Assembly: GCF_024168485.1 (NCBI RefSeq)
Contig: NZ_JALJVY010000009.1
Location: 1 to 64,000, forward strand
Source of the DNA: Sphingobium sp. OAS761
GTDB lineage: Bacteria; Pseudomonadota; Alphaproteobacteria; Sphingomonadales; Sphingomonadaceae
DNA length: 64,000 bases
Direction: 5' to 3'
Made by a program: the position numbers and the translations under genes. Every line of letters begins with the position of its first letter. Position 1 is the first letter of the stretch. Of this stretch, positions 44,632 through 55,266 are shown piece after piece. The notes under the pieces are model-generated. The model had not been told where the DNA came from and ran no database searches. It worked only from the letters and a program-made list of their open reading frames with translations.

Positions 44632-46093
44632 CGGGGCGTTCATCCATGCTCTGCCAGCCGCCGCCCAGCGCATTGTAAAGCTGAGCGATGGCCAGGACCT
44701 CGTCAGCCTGCGCGGCGGCAAGACTGTTGCGGGCGTTCAACAATGTGGTTTCGCTGCTGGACAGCGTCAGGAAATCTATCAGGCCGGCCTGATACTGGCT
44801 GCGCGCCAGAATGGCGGCGTTGTTCGACGCTTCCAGCGCGGTTGCGAACTCCACTTTGCGACTGCGTGCGCTGGACAGGGACGCCATGGCGTTCTCCACA
44901 TCCTCCAGCGCGCCCAGCACGCTCTGCTTGTAGGCGGCAAAGGCAGCGTCCGTGGCCGCCTTTTGCGCGCGGACCTGCGAGGCGAGGCGTCCGCCGTCAA
45001 AAATGGTCTGCGCGACGTTTGCAAAAACTCCGCCGGTGATCAGGCTGAACAGATCGCTGAATGCATTGGCTGTCGTCCCGATATTGCCGCTGATGCCGAG
45101 CGAGGGGTATAGCTGTGCCTGTGCGACGCCGATCCGCGCGGTGGCGGCTGCCAGCGCCCGTTCCGCGCTTCTTACGTCGGGTCGCTGGCGCAGCGTGTCC
45201 GCCGGTATGCCCGTGGCGATCCGCGTCGGCGCGACCGGAATGGGGGCAGGGACCTCCAAAGCGCGCGTGGCCTCGCCCGGCGCCTGTCCGGTCAGTACGG
45301 CTATTCGGTTCAGGCTGCTTTTCAGTCCTGCTTCCAGTTGGGGTATGGCGGCATTTGTCTGCGCCAGTTGCGCCTTTGCCTGCTGTTCGTCGAGCGACGA
45401 CACCAGTCCGGCCTGCAACCGCCACCCGGCTATCTGATAATTATCCTGCTGGATCGCCTGGCTCTCGCGCGCGATGCGCAGTTGCGCCTGCGCTTGCCGA
45501 GCCTGAACATAGTTGGTGACCAGTTCTGCGATCATCGTCATGCGGACGGTCGCCAGATCGTAGCCCGACCCCTCAAGTGCGGCACGCGCCGCTTCCCGCG
45601 AGCGGGACAATTCGCCGAAAAGATCGATCTGCCAGCTTGCATTGGCCCCCAGCGAATAGGTGCTGGACCAGTTGCTCGCGCCGGTGCTGATGACGTTCCC
45701 ATTGTCATCCACCCGCGTTCCGCCGCCCTGACTGCGGTAATTCTTGCCGGCGCTGCCCGATCCGCTCACCTGCGGCAGGAGGCTGGCATTGGCCTGACGC
45801 AGGCTTTCGCGCGCCTGTCGCAGCCGGGCCTGCGCCTGCACGATGTCCAGGTTATTGGCGATGGCCGCGTCGATCAGGCCGCTCAATACCGGATCGTTCA
45901 GGCGCGTCCACCACCGGGCCAGATCGGCATCGCTGACCGGTGCGCCGTCGCCCGCGCTATAGGCAAGCGGCACGCCCAGCGACGCGGGCTGCGGATGACG
46001 GTAATCCGGCCCCGCCGCGCAGGCGGAAAGCAGGAGCGCCGTGCCGCTGATCCATGCAATGCGATATCGCACCTTTTCCTTGCACTCCGTCAT
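44621..46093 (-). CDS. Outer-membrane efflux lipoprotein, TolC/NodT family
   Basis: This 490-residue protein has a lipoprotein signal (lipobox LLSACAAGPDY), followed by the two OEP repeats typical of NodT/OprM channels, including LRQARESLRQANASLLPQVSG and the RPDVRSAERALAAATARIGVAQAQLYP motif. It forms the outer-membrane exit duct of the pump. It is first in the four-gene operon, so all three envelope layers are encoded in order. Start at the ATG 46093; a GTG at 46111 is also in frame. Confidence 0.94.
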   Translation of the reverse strand: MTECKEKVRYRIAWISGTALLLSACAAGPDYRHPQPASLGVPLAYSAGDGAPVSDADLARWWTRLNDPVLSGLIDAAIANNLDIVQAQARLRQARESLRQANASLLPQVSGSGSAGKNYRSQGGGTRVDDNGNVISTGASNWSSTYSLGANASWQIDLFGELSRSREAARAALEGSGYDLATVRMTMIAELVTNYVQARQAQAQLRIARESQAIQQDNYQIAGWRLQAGLVSSLDEQQAKAQLAQTNAAIPQLEAGLKSSLNRIAVLTGQAPGEATRALEVPAPIPVAPTRIATGIPADTLRQRPDVRSAERALAAATARIGVAQAQLYPSLGISGNIGTTANAFSDLFSLITGGVFANVAQTIFDGGRLASQVRAQKAATDAAFAAYKQSVLGALEDVENAMASLSSARSRKVEFATALEASNNAAILARSQYQAGLIDFLTLSSSETTLLNARNSLAAAQADEVLAIAQLYNALGGGWQSMDERPDEQ

Positions 46094-46252
46094 CGTTAAA
46101 GGGGCCGCCACGCTTTTGCCCCGGCGGGGGATGGCAGACGAGCCGCTCCTGACTGCCGCAGGGGCATGTAAGGCTCAACGGCATTTGTGTCTCAAAGTGT
46201 AACGGCATGGGATTTACGCGCTTTTGAAGCGCTTTCGGATCAGAGGATGAAT

Positions 46253-47188
46253 ATGCGGGCTTTTCTATTTCCGGGACAGGGCAGCCAGTCGGTAGGCATG
46301 GGCAAGGCGCTGGCAGACGCCAGCCCCGCGGCCAGGGAGCTGTTTCAGGAGGTGGATGATGCGCTGTCCCATCATCTTTTCCGCCTTATGACCGAGGGAC
46401 CGGAAGACCGGTTGACCCTGACGGAAAATGCTCAGCCGGCAATCATGGCCAATGCGCTTGCGACCCTTCGCGTGATGCAGCGGGAGGGTGGCTTTCGCCT
46501 GGTCGAGGCAGGCGATTATGTAGCGGGACATAGCCTGGGAGAATATAGCGCGCTTTGTGCAGCCGAGGCGATGGACGTCGGAACGACCGCACGCCTGCTA
46601 AAACGTCGTGGGTACGCCATGCAAGAAGCCGTACCGGTGGGAGAAGGGGCGATGGCTGCTCTGCTGGGTGCGGACGTCGAAAAGGCGCAGGCACTTGCTG
46701 CCGCCGCGGCCCAAGGCGAGGTGTGCGCCGTTGCCAATGACAATGATCCAAGTCAGGTTGTGATATCTGGCCACAAGAGCGCGATTGAACGCGCTGTGGC
46801 AATGGTCAAGGATCATGGCATCAAGCGCGGAATGCTACTGCCCGTATCGGCGCCCTTTCATTGCGAACTCATGCAGCCGGCCGCAGACGCCATGGCCCAG
46901 GCTCTGGCCGAAGCATCGCTTTGTGCCCCCCTGCTGCCGGTTTACGCCAATGTCCTCGCCGCGCCGATCGCCGATCCCGAAGCGATCAGGGCACGCCTGG
47001 TCGAGCAGGTGACGGGCCGCGTACGCTGGCGCGAATCCGTCGCCGCCATGTGGGACGCGGGCGTCACCGAGTTCGTCGAGCTGGGCGGCAAGGTGCTCGG
47101 CCCGATGGTCAAGCGCATCGCGCCCGACGCTACCGTGCGCAGCATCGTAACGATGGACGATATCGAGGCGGCGCTGGCCGCCTTCTGA
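46253..47188 (+). CDS. fabD: Malonyl-CoA:ACP transacylase
   Basis: This 311-residue enzyme loads malonate onto acyl carrier protein for fatty acid synthesis. The N terminus reads MRAFLFPGQGSQSVGMG; the active-site serine is in GHSLGEYSAL, the conserved Arg follows, and the catalytic His is in VSAPFHCELM. The ATG at 46253 has AGAGGA upstream. fabG follows after 18 bp, the common fabD-fabG order. No acpP or fabF is in the window. Confidence 0.97.
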   Translation: MRAFLFPGQGSQSVGMGKALADASPAARELFQEVDDALSHHLFRLMTEGPEDRLTLTENAQPAIMANALATLRVMQREGGFRLVEAGDYVAGHSLGEYSALCAAEAMDVGTTARLLKRRGYAMQEAVPVGEGAMAALLGADVEKAQALAAAAAQGEVCAVANDNDPSQVVISGHKSAIERAVAMVKDHGIKRGMLLPVSAPFHCELMQPAADAMAQALAEASLCAPLLPVYANVLAAPIADPEAIRARLVEQVTGRVRWRESVAAMWDAGVTEFVELGGKVLGPMVKRIAPDATVRSIVTMDDIEAALAAF

Positions 47189-47206
47189 CAGGACAAGGAA
47201 AACGAC

Positions 47207-47947
47207 ATGTTCGATCTTACAGGCATGACTGCGCTGGTGACCGGCGCTTCGGGTGGTATCGGTTCGTCAATTGCGAAGGCGCTTGCCGCGCAGGGCGCGA
47301 CGCTGGCCCTGTCAGGCAGCAACGAGGAAAAGCTGAAGGCGTTCGCGGCCGAACTGGGCGGCGATCACAAGACCATCCTGTGCAACCTGAGCGATCCGGC
47401 CTCGGTCGACGCGCTGGTGCCGCAGGCGGTGGAAGCGCTGGGCGGGAAGGTCGATATTCTCGTCAACAACGCGGGCATCACCCGCGACAACCTGATCCTG
47501 CGCATGAAGGACGACGAATGGTCGCAGGTCATCCAGGTCAATCTGGAGGCGGCCTTCCGTCTGTGTCGCGCTGCCGCCAAGCCGATGATGAAGGCGCGCT
47601 TCGGCCGCATCATCTCGATCACCTCGGTCGTGGGCGTGACCGGTAATCCGGGCCAGGCCAATTATTGCGCGTCGAAGGCGGGCATCATCGGCATGTCAAA
47701 GTCGCTGGGTCAGGAATTGGCGAGCCGCGGCATCACCGTGAACTGCGTCGCACCCGGCTTCATGCGCTCGGCCATGACGGATGCGCTGAACGATGCGCAG
47801 AAGGGGGCTATCCTGGCGAAGATCCCCGCCGGCGATCTGGGCAGCGGCGACGATATCGGCGCGGCGGTCGTCTACCTGGCGAGCAAAGAAGCGGGGTACG
47901 TCACCGGACAGACGCTGCACGTAAACGGCGGCATGGCGATGATCTGA
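47207..47947 (+). CDS. fabG: 3-oxoacyl-ACP reductase
   Basis: This 246-residue short-chain dehydrogenase reduces 3-oxoacyl-ACP with NADPH. It has the cofactor motif TGASGGIGSSIA, NNAGITRD, the catalytic Ser (ISITSVVG), Tyr-x3-Lys (NYCASKAG) and the C-terminal TGQTLHVNGGMAMI that marks FabG proper. It is second in the fabD-fabG pair. A long perfect hairpin follows its stop. Confidence 0.97.
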   Translation: MFDLTGMTALVTGASGGIGSSIAKALAAQGATLALSGSNEEKLKAFAAELGGDHKTILCNLSDPASVDALVPQAVEALGGKVDILVNNAGITRDNLILRMKDDEWSQVIQVNLEAAFRLCRAAAKPMMKARFGRIISITSVVGVTGNPGQANYCASKAGIIGMSKSLGQELASRGITVNCVAPGFMRSAMTDALNDAQKGAILAKIPAGDLGSGDDIGAAVVYLASKEAGYVTGQTLHVNGGMAMI

Positions 47948-47949
47948 CG

Positions 47950-47990
47950 GGAAGGCATGGAGGCCTGCGGTTCAGGCCTCCATGCCTTCC
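47950..47990. terminator. 18-bp perfect hairpin shared by fabG and a convergent ArsR gene
   Basis: Eighteen-base perfect arms (47950-47967 and 47973-47990) enclose the loop CGGTT. The right arm contains the last codons (Met-Glu-Ala) and part of the stop of the ArsR-family gene on the minus strand. It is a probable bidirectional terminator built partly from coding sequence; no long T-run follows on either side. Confidence 0.65.
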
Positions 47991-48304
47991 AGGGCTGTGA
48001 AACGCTGCGACCAGAGTGCGCCGTAAACCGCCATCCACTGTACCACCGGCGCCAGCCCCTTCGCGCGGGCGGCATAGAATGTCTCGCGCCCCGCGCGACG
48101 GACGGTCACGAGTTCCGTCCGTTTCAGCTTCGCCATGTGGCGCGACACCATCGGCTGCGATACGCCGGCTATGGCGGTGAGGGCATGGACGCTCTGCTCG
48201 CCCTCCCGCACCAGATATTCCAGCAGGGCACGGCGGGTTCCGTCGGACAATGCCTTGAACTGCATATCGATGGTTGTGTCGGCGGTTTGCGAAATTTCCT
48301 TCAT
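47972..48304 (-). CDS. ArsR-family transcriptional regulator
   Basis: This 110-residue winged-helix protein has FKALSDGTRRALLEYLVREGE, the helix-turn-helix ALTAIAGVSQPMVSRHMAKLKRTELV, and the wing TVRRAGRETFYAARAKGL. It lacks metal-binding cysteines, like the regulators paired with SRPBCC proteins, but no SRPBCC gene is adjacent here. The target is unknown. Its last codons form half of the hairpin shared with fabG. Confidence 0.9.
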   Translation of the reverse strand: MKEISQTADTTIDMQFKALSDGTRRALLEYLVREGEQSVHALTAIAGVSQPMVSRHMAKLKRTELVTVRRAGRETFYAARAKGLAPVVQWMAVYGALWSQRFTALEGMEA

Positions 48305-48393
48305 GCTGAATACATAATCATAGGGTTATGGATTTGGCAAGAATGCGCTGCCTGAAGCACGTTAACGAAAAAAAATGAGCGGGTCCGCCAGCT

Positions 48394-49723
<1,330 letters not shown>

Positions 49724-49741
49724 TCTCCAAGCGGCCAAGGG

Positions 49742-50875
49742 ATGCCCATGTCGATGTTGTCCACCATCCCCGCAGACGCGCGCTTATATCTTAAGCCGAC
49801 CTGGACCGTGCCGACGCCGGTCGGCTTGCCGGATGGCACGGCTGCGCGGATGGGCAATGGACTGATATGGTTTCAGGCCTATGAGTTGACCGCGCTCGAC
49901 GGTCGGCAACGGATCGCGCGGACAATCATTCCGGTTGCCGATTTTGCCACCGTCATCGACGGCCTGCCTGACGCCCTCACCGAGCGGGCCAGTCGGCTCG
50001 CGGCCAACATCTCGGCCCCGCGACAGCCGCTGGTGCTGGGCGACCGCACTATTCGGTTCGACGCGCCGCAGGTCATGGCGATCCTCAACATCACGCCGGA
50101 CAGTTTCTCCGACGGCGGCAGGCACATGGACGACCCGCAGGCGGCGGCCGATGCAGGTTTTGCCATGGCTGCCGCTGGCGCGGCGCTAATCGATGTCGGC
50201 GGCGAGTCCACCCGCCCCAAGGCGCAGAAGCTGTGGGAAGGGGATGAGGTGAAGCGGGTTGTCCCCGTTATCGAGCGCCTGGCGGCGTCGGGCGTCGCCA
50301 TGTCGATCGATACCCGCAAGGCAACCGTGATGGAGGCCGCACTGGCCGCCGGGGCGGCGGTCGTCAACGACGTCAGCGCGCTGGCCCACGACCCGCGCAG
50401 CCTGGAAGTGGTGGCGCGCGCCGGTTGCCCCGTCATCCTGATGCATGCGCCTTGCGCCGGGGACGACCCGCACGACAATCCCGGCGGTTACGGCGATGTC
50501 GTTGCGGATGTTCATGATCATCTGGAGGCTCGGATCGCCGCCTGTCTCGCTGCCGGCATCGCCCATGACAGGATCATGATCGATCCCGGCCTCGGCTTCG
50601 GCAAGAGCCTGACCGACAATCTGGCGCTGGTGAACGGGCTCGCTGCCTTTCATGGGCTGGGCGTGCCGCTACTTTTCGCGGGTAGCCGCAAGCGCCTGAT
50701 CGGTGCATTGTCCAACGAGGCACCGGCGTCGGAACGGCTGGGTGGCTCGGTTGCGCTTGCCTTCCGCGCTGCACAGCTCGGCGCGCAGATGGTAAGGGTC
50801 CACGATGTTCGGGAAAGCGTCCAGGCGCTGCATCTCTGGCGGGGCCTGGCCGATGCGGGATTGAGCCAGATTTAA
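49742..50875 (+). CDS. folP: Dihydropteroate synthase with N-terminal extension
   Basis: This 377-residue enzyme condenses p-aminobenzoate with hydroxymethyl-dihydropterin pyrophosphate. The TIM-barrel begins about residue 105 with [25 protein letters not shown], the ISIDTRK-like SIDTRKATV, and [13 protein letters not shown] follow. The first 100 residues are an extra region ([22 protein letters not shown]) seen in some alphaproteobacterial FolP proteins, of unknown role. Second gene after ccrM, probably co-transcribed. Confidence 0.94.
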   Translation: MPMSMLSTIPADARLYLKPTWTVPTPVGLPDGTAARMGNGLIWFQAYELTALDGRQRIARTIIPVADFATVIDGLPDALTERASRLAANISAPRQPLVLGDRTIRFDAPQVMAILNITPDSFSDGGRHMDDPQAAADAGFAMAAAGAALIDVGGESTRPKAQKLWEGDEVKRVVPVIERLAASGVAMSIDTRKATVMEAALAAGAAVVNDVSALAHDPRSLEVVARAGCPVILMHAPCAGDDPHDNPGGYGDVVADVHDHLEARIAACLAAGIAHDRIMIDPGLGFGKSLTDNLALVNGLAAFHGLGVPLLFAGSRKRLIGALSNEAPASERLGGSVALAFRAAQLGAQMVRVHDVRESVQALHLWRGLADAGLSQI

Positions 50876-50916
50876 GGCAGGTATTATTTTACCCGCCAGC
50901 AAAGCCGCCTGATCTC

Positions 50917-50944
50917 TTGACTTGCGGCCGTCTAGGCGTCATTA
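50917..50944 (+). promoter_or_regulatory. Candidate rplM-rpsI promoter
   Basis: TTGACT (50917-50922) is followed after 16 bp by TCATTA (50939-50944), a reasonable alphaproteobacterial sigma-70 promoter in the 133-bp gap before rplM. Confidence 0.4.
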
Positions 50945-50955
50945 GCGGCCCACTT

Positions 50956-50979
50956 CCGGGTGCCGGTGACGGCGCCCGG
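50956..50979 (+). promoter_or_regulatory. rplM leader hairpin with GNRA-type loop
   Basis: CCGGGTGCCG (50956-50965) pairs with CGGCGCCCGG (50970-50979) over 10 bp with one G-U, closed by the tetraloop GTGA, and is followed by a T-rich stretch, 30 bases ahead of the rplM ATG. It could bind L13 or act as an attenuator. Confidence 0.4.
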
Positions 50980-51009
50980 TTTCATTTTCTCATTCTGGAG
51001 ATTGGCACC

Positions 51010-51489
51010 ATGAAGGCGCTGATGAAGACCACCAAGCCGGCAACCCCGGCAACGGTCGAAAAGAAGTGGATCCTGATCGACGCCGAAGGCCTCGTCGTGG
51101 GTCGCCTGGCTTCGACCGTAGCGAATATCCTGCGCGGCAAGCACAAGACCAGCTTCACGCCTCACGTTGATTGCGGTGACAATGTCATCATCGTCAACGC
51201 CGGCAAGGTGAAGTTCACCGGTCGCAAGCTGACCGACAAGGTCTATTACAAGCACACCGGTTATGCCGGCGGCATCAAGGAAACCACGCCTGCCAAGATC
51301 CTGGAGGGGCGTTTCCCCGAGCGTGTCCTGGAAAAGGCCGTGGAGCGCATGATCCCCCGCGGTCCGTTGGGTCGCCAGCAGATGCGCAACCTGCGCATCT
51401 TCGCCGGCGCCGAGCACCCGCATGAAGCCCAGAACCCCGAAGTGCTCGATTTCGCGTCGCGCAACCGCAAGAACAAGGTGGGTGCATAA
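51010..51489 (+). CDS. rplM: 50S ribosomal protein L13
   Basis: This 159-residue ribosomal protein has the L13 landmarks [37 protein letters not shown] and the C-terminal [20 protein letters not shown]. The ATG at 51010 gives about 15 extra N-terminal residues compared with E. coli; a second ATG at 51022 is near. Its TAA overlaps the rpsI ATG by one base. Confidence 0.97.
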   Translation: MKALMKTTKPATPATVEKKWILIDAEGLVVGRLASTVANILRGKHKTSFTPHVDCGDNVIIVNAGKVKFTGRKLTDKVYYKHTGYAGGIKETTPAKILEGRFPERVLEKAVERMIPRGPLGRQQMRNLRIFAGAEHPHEAQNPEVLDFASRNRKNKVGA

Positions 51490-52025
51490 TGTCCGATAAC
51501 CGTCAGTCCCTGTCCGACCTCGCGTCGCTGACCGCCAACGCTCCCGCCGCCGCGCCCGCCGCTGCGGTGGAAGGTGAAGCGTCCGTCGCTGCGCCCGTCG
51601 TTCCTTCGGCTCCCCTGCGCGATCAGGAAATCGACAGCCTGGGCCGCGCCTATGCCACCGGCCGCCGCAAGGACGCCGTGGCCCGCGTGTGGGTGAAGCC
51701 CGGCACCGGCAAGATCACGGTCAACGGCCGCGATCAGGAAGTCTATTTCGCCCGCCCGACCCTGCGTCTGGTGATCAACCAGCCCTTCGGCGTTACCGAG
51801 CGTGAGGGCCAGTATGATGTCGTGTGCACCGTCAAGGGCGGCGGCCTTTCGGGGCAGGCCGGCGCGGTCAAGCATGGCATCGCCCAGGCGTTGTCCAAAT
51901 ATGAGCCGGCGCTGCGCAGCGCGGTCAAGGCCGAGGGCTTCCTGACCCGCGACAGCCGCGTCGTCGAGCGCAAGAAGTACGGCAAGGCCAAGGCGCGCCG
52001 GAGCTTCCAGTTCTCGAAGCGCTAA
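51489..52025 (+). CDS. rpsI: 30S ribosomal protein S9 with N-terminal extension
   Basis: This 178-residue protein has the S9 core from about residue 52 ([19 protein letters not shown]) and the conserved C-terminal finish RRSFQFSKR that reaches the P-site tRNA. The first 50 residues are an Ala/Pro-rich extension not present in E. coli S9 but frequent in sphingomonads. Overlaps the rplM stop by one base. A Rho-independent terminator follows. Confidence 0.97.
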   Translation: MSDNRQSLSDLASLTANAPAAAPAAAVEGEASVAAPVVPSAPLRDQEIDSLGRAYATGRRKDAVARVWVKPGTGKITVNGRDQEVYFARPTLRLVINQPFGVTEREGQYDVVCTVKGGGLSGQAGAVKHGIAQALSKYEPALRSAVKAEGFLTRDSRVVERKKYGKAKARRSFQFSKR

Positions 52026-52046
52026 GCGTTCGAGCAATTCGATCAG

Positions 52047-52077
52047 AAAAGGGGCCGGAATTTCCGGTCCCTTTTTT
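52047..52077 (+). terminator. rplM-rpsI terminator
   Basis: AAAAGGGGCCGGAA pairs with TTCCGGTCCCTTTT with one G-U, followed by TTTTTTG, a clear Rho-independent terminator on the plus strand. The FkbH-like gene ends only 6 bp beyond it on the other strand. Confidence 0.88.
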
Positions 52078-52082
52078 GTTGC

Positions 52083-54041
52083 CTATGCGGGGCTGGGGGA
52101 CTCGATGCGAATATGCGTCGGGATTTCCGGCCCTGCTCCGGTGAGCTGTGCATCTTCCTGCATTTGGGTAAAGCCGAGCCGAGCATAGAGGTCGTGCGTC
52201 AGGCCATTATCCGTCGTTTGGACCAGCCGGGCAGACACGGTCTCATTCCGGTCCCGTTGCACCAAAGAAATTAGCCAGCCGAGGGCGGCTTTTTCGACCT
52301 CCAGCCCTATGACTCGGCAACTCATGACAAACTGGCGGATATGGGTGCCCTCGACAATCGCGACAGCGACCACGCCATAGTTGGAATAGATGTCGGTGAC
52401 GGCGAATGTGGCAAGCCATCCGCCACGTTCGAACAGCGCGGCGAAGGCGTGCAGCGTCCAGCGTTCACCGCTGGTGTTGAACTGGTTCGTCTTGTTGACC
52501 AATTCCATTGCGCGGGCAAAGCCGGGATGCTCCACATGATCCAGCACCGCAGGCGTGACGCGCATATTGAGGCCCGACAGGAATGCTTCGCGTGACAATC
52601 TGCCCCGGGCCGTTTCACGCACGCCCTGCGCCCGGACCATGTCGGTCCGGCGGGCGGATTCCTGAGATATGGCAGCGACCTGTGTTTCAGGCGCCCACAG
52701 CAGGATGCGTCGCGTCAGATAGGGATGATCGCCCAGCAGGCGGATGTCGGGATAGGCAGCGGCCATTGCGGCGCGTTCGACCGGATTGTCGTCGATGAAG
52801 ACGACATTGCGCGGGAGGATGTTCGCTTCCGCCAGCACCTCTGCCATATTTTCGGACTTCGGCCGCCAATTTATCTTGCGGATGGCGAATGTGGAAAGCG
52901 GCAAAATGGGGCCGAAAATGCTGTCCCACTTCGCCTCGATCCGGTCGCCGTCATTCTTGCTGAGGATCGCCAGCAATATGCCACGTTTTTTGAGCGTCAC
53001 CAGCGCTTCGGCAAAGCCCAGCGGCCATCCTTCCAGCGGTTCGGCGTGGCTCAATGCTTCCTCGGCCATGACCCCTCGCCACAGCGTGTCATCCAGGTCG
53101 ATGGCCACCAGCTTCACGGCATCCATCTGCCGGACAATTCGCCAGCTTGCCTCGACTTCCTGCCAAACGGCCTTGAAGAATTTCGACGTTTCCAGTCTAT
53201 GGTAATGGCTGATCGGTCGGCTCCGTTCGATCCGGCCGCTATCCTGTTCATAGTCCCAGTCGCCCAGAAAGCCGTTGTGCGACAGGTGCCAGAGATGGTC
53301 ATCCTGAACCATTTTCCGGCCGAAGGTCGAGGCTATTTCATCGACGTCGATCATGTGGACATTGGGCCGGTCCGCAATCGCGCCATCGAGATGCTGATTG
53401 AGCCGTTCAACGAAATGGACCGGATTGCGAAGGTCGTAGCGCGGCATCAGCTTGCCCAGGCTGTTCTGCTGAGGGGCGAGGAAATTCGTGACGAAGCTCA
53501 GCAACTTATGCTCGCTGTTCCAGCGCAATATGGTGTCGAGCAGCAAGTCCAGTCGGGCGCAACATTCTTCGAAAAAGGCCTGCAAACGCGCTTCGTCGGC
53601 GTGGGGAATTGCGAAAATGCCATATTCGGGCACGATCGTGCGGTAGGTCAGGTTGACGAGCTGGAAGTCGTACTCTGCGACCGGGCGTGGCGGCTTTTCG
53701 GGTATGCCGCCCGCGTGGTTCGTCATGACAAGGTCACAATCGAACGGCGCCGTATCGCCCAGATAGTCGACATAGGCCTGCGCCATGCACGAGCCCAACA
53801 CGATTACCCGGGCCGACGGTGTGTCGGTACGCCGCAAATCCGTCGGATTGCGATATTGATGGTCGTCGTGACCGGGCAGGACAAGCGGAATGGGGATCGG
53901 TCCCCGGAACTTTTCGCGCGCCCGGCGGGACGTCGCCATGCGCAGCAGGCGAACCGTTTCCGACTTCCAGAGTTTCCGAATAGAGTCCGGATATCGCAAT
54001 GTTACCCCTCTTGGTCCAGTCAGCAGTCTGCATCGCGGCAT
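52083..54041 (-). CDS. FkbH-like protein: N-terminal SGNH-like, HAD IIIC and GNAT domains
   Basis: This protein of about 652 residues has three parts. The N-terminal part has VIVLGSCMAQAYVDYL, a GSC nucleophile-like block of SGNH hydrolases. The middle is a HAD subfamily IIIC phosphatase domain with AIDLDDTLWRGVM, ILSKND and VFIDDNPVERAAM. The C-terminal part (VNKTNQFNTSGERW onward) is GNAT-like. FkbH proteins load glyceryl groups onto acyl carrier proteins or modify surface glycans. No carrier protein, polyketide or glycan gene adjoins. I counted 98 G+C in the 180 bases 53161-53340, lower than neighbours. Start uncertain: 54041 used; 54101 overlaps the rpsD terminator and 53939 is possible. 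Confidence 0.85.
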   Translation of the reverse strand: MPRCRLLTGPRGVTLRYPDSIRKLWKSETVRLLRMATSRRAREKFRGPIPIPLVLPGHDDHQYRNPTDLRRTDTPSARVIVLGSCMAQAYVDYLGDTAPFDCDLVMTNHAGGIPEKPPRPVAEYDFQLVNLTYRTIVPEYGIFAIPHADEARLQAFFEECCARLDLLLDTILRWNSEHKLLSFVTNFLAPQQNSLGKLMPRYDLRNPVHFVERLNQHLDGAIADRPNVHMIDVDEIASTFGRKMVQDDHLWHLSHNGFLGDWDYEQDSGRIERSRPISHYHRLETSKFFKAVWQEVEASWRIVRQMDAVKLVAIDLDDTLWRGVMAEEALSHAEPLEGWPLGFAEALVTLKKRGILLAILSKNDGDRIEAKWDSIFGPILPLSTFAIRKINWRPKSENMAEVLAEANILPRNVVFIDDNPVERAAMAAAYPDIRLLGDHPYLTRRILLWAPETQVAAISQESARRTDMVRAQGVRETARGRLSREAFLSGLNMRVTPAVLDHVEHPGFARAMELVNKTNQFNTSGERWTLHAFAALFERGGWLATFAVTDIYSNYGVVAVAIVEGTHIRQFVMSCRVIGLEVEKAALGWLISLVQRDRNETVSARLVQTTDNGLTHDLYARLGFTQMQEDAQLTGAGPEIPTHIRIESPSPA

Positions 54042-54102
54042 ATCGCATGTTCCGCAATATATTAGCTGCTTGGGCGGATATTTTCGCGATGGTCCGGCCA
54101 TG

Positions 54103-54135
54103 AAAAAGGGCGGCTCCCTTGCGGGGCCGCCCTTT
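54103..54135 (-). terminator. rpsD terminator
   Basis: AAAGGGCGGC (54105-54114) and GCCGCCCTTT (54126-54135) form a perfect 10-bp stem; on the minus strand a T-run of five follows, 27 bp after the rpsD stop. Confidence 0.85.
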
Positions 54136-54161
54136 CTCGAAACTCTGTACGGAAGAACCGA

Positions 54162-54776
54162 TCAGCGCGAATAGAATTCGACGACCAGATTGGGCTCCAT
54201 CTTCACCGGATAGGGCACCTCGTCCAGCGTCGGCACACGGACATAGGTGATCTTGGCGGCGCCATCGGGCGACACATAGTCGGGAATGTCGCGCTCGGGA
54301 AGGCTCTGCGCTTCCATTACCAGCGCCATTTCCTGTGCCTTTTTGCCCAGCATGATCTCATCGCCCGGCTTCACCAGACGCGAAGCGATGTTGCACTTGA
54401 CGCCGTTCACATAGATGTGGCCATGGCTGACGATCTGGCGGGCGGCGAAGATGGTCGGTGCGAACTTGGCGCGGTACACAACGGCATCCAGGCGGCGTTC
54501 CAGCAGGCCGATCAGGTTCTGACCGGTGTCGCCCTTCATGCGGCTGGCTTCGATATAGTTCTTCTTGAACTGCTTTTCGGTGATGTCGCCGTAATAGCCT
54601 TTCAGCTTCTGCTTCGCGCGCAGCTGGATGCCGTAATCCGACATCTTGCCCTTGCGGCGCTGGCCATGCTGACCGGGACCATATTCCCGCTTGTTCACCG
54701 GGCTCTTGGGACGACCCCAGATGTTTTCGCCCATCCGGCGGTCGAGTTTGTACTTGGCGCTGGAGCGCTTCGACAT
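54162..54776 (-). CDS. rpsD: 30S ribosomal protein S4
   Basis: This 204-residue protein nucleates 30S assembly. It has [44 protein letters not shown] and the S4 RNA-binding domain [31 protein letters not shown]. It is monocistronic here, outside the alpha operon, as in other alphaproteobacteria. A terminator follows at 54103. Confidence 0.98.
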   Translation of the reverse strand: MSKRSSAKYKLDRRMGENIWGRPKSPVNKREYGPGQHGQRRKGKMSDYGIQLRAKQKLKGYYGDITEKQFKKNYIEASRMKGDTGQNLIGLLERRLDAVVYRAKFAPTIFAARQIVSHGHIYVNGVKCNIASRLVKPGDEIMLGKKAQEMALVMEAQSLPERDIPDYVSPDGAAKITYVRVPTLDEVPYPVKMEPNLVVEFYSR

Positions 54777-54956
54777 AGATATTTCCTAACAATCGCTAAC
54801 AACGTTACTCCCGGTATCGCCTGCGATCCATATTTCGGGGGCAGGGCCGCCGCTTCACCGGGGTGCGGGGCCAATCGCGAAGGCGCGCCTATGACGGGAC
54901 GGGGAAGGGATGTCAAGCCCTCGACAGGGAGGGGCGCGCGGCCTAGTGCAAGCGTC

Positions 54957-55253
54957 ATGAATCCCGAAAGCTATACGTGCATGGCTGAGGTTCGCACCGG
55001 CGTCGACGAGATTGATCGCCGCCTCGTCGCGCTGCTCGCCGATCGCTTCGCCCATATGCGAGCCGCCGCCCGGATCAAGCCCGATCGCGATGCCGTGCGC
55101 GACGAACCGCGCAAGGCGCAGGTGATTGCCAATGCCCGTGCGCACGCAGAGGCGCTGGGCCTGCCCGGTGATGTCATCGTGGATTTGTGGGACAGGCTGG
55201 TCGAAGCGTCCATTGCCTATGAACTGGATGCATTCGACCGAACACGCGGCTGA
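54957..55253 (+). CDS. Chorismate mutase, AroQ type
   Basis: This 98-residue all-helical enzyme converts chorismate to prephenate for phenylalanine and tyrosine synthesis. The pattern VRTGVDEIDRRLVALLADRF, then a basic DRDAVRDEPRKAQVIANARA and DLWDRLVEASIAYEL matches the AroQ monofunctional group, with the expected Arg and Lys residues of the active site. The ATG at 54957 is preceded by no strong ribosome binding site. Confidence 0.9.
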   Translation: MNPESYTCMAEVRTGVDEIDRRLVALLADRFAHMRAAARIKPDRDAVRDEPRKAQVIANARAHAEALGLPGDVIVDLWDRLVEASIAYELDAFDRTRG

Positions 55254-55266
55254 GATGCGGAATAGC

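Noticed and set aside
41183..46093. RND (AcrB-type) efflux pump
   Set aside because: The inner-membrane part is an ABC ATPase plus a MacB-type permease, not a 1000-residue RND transporter.
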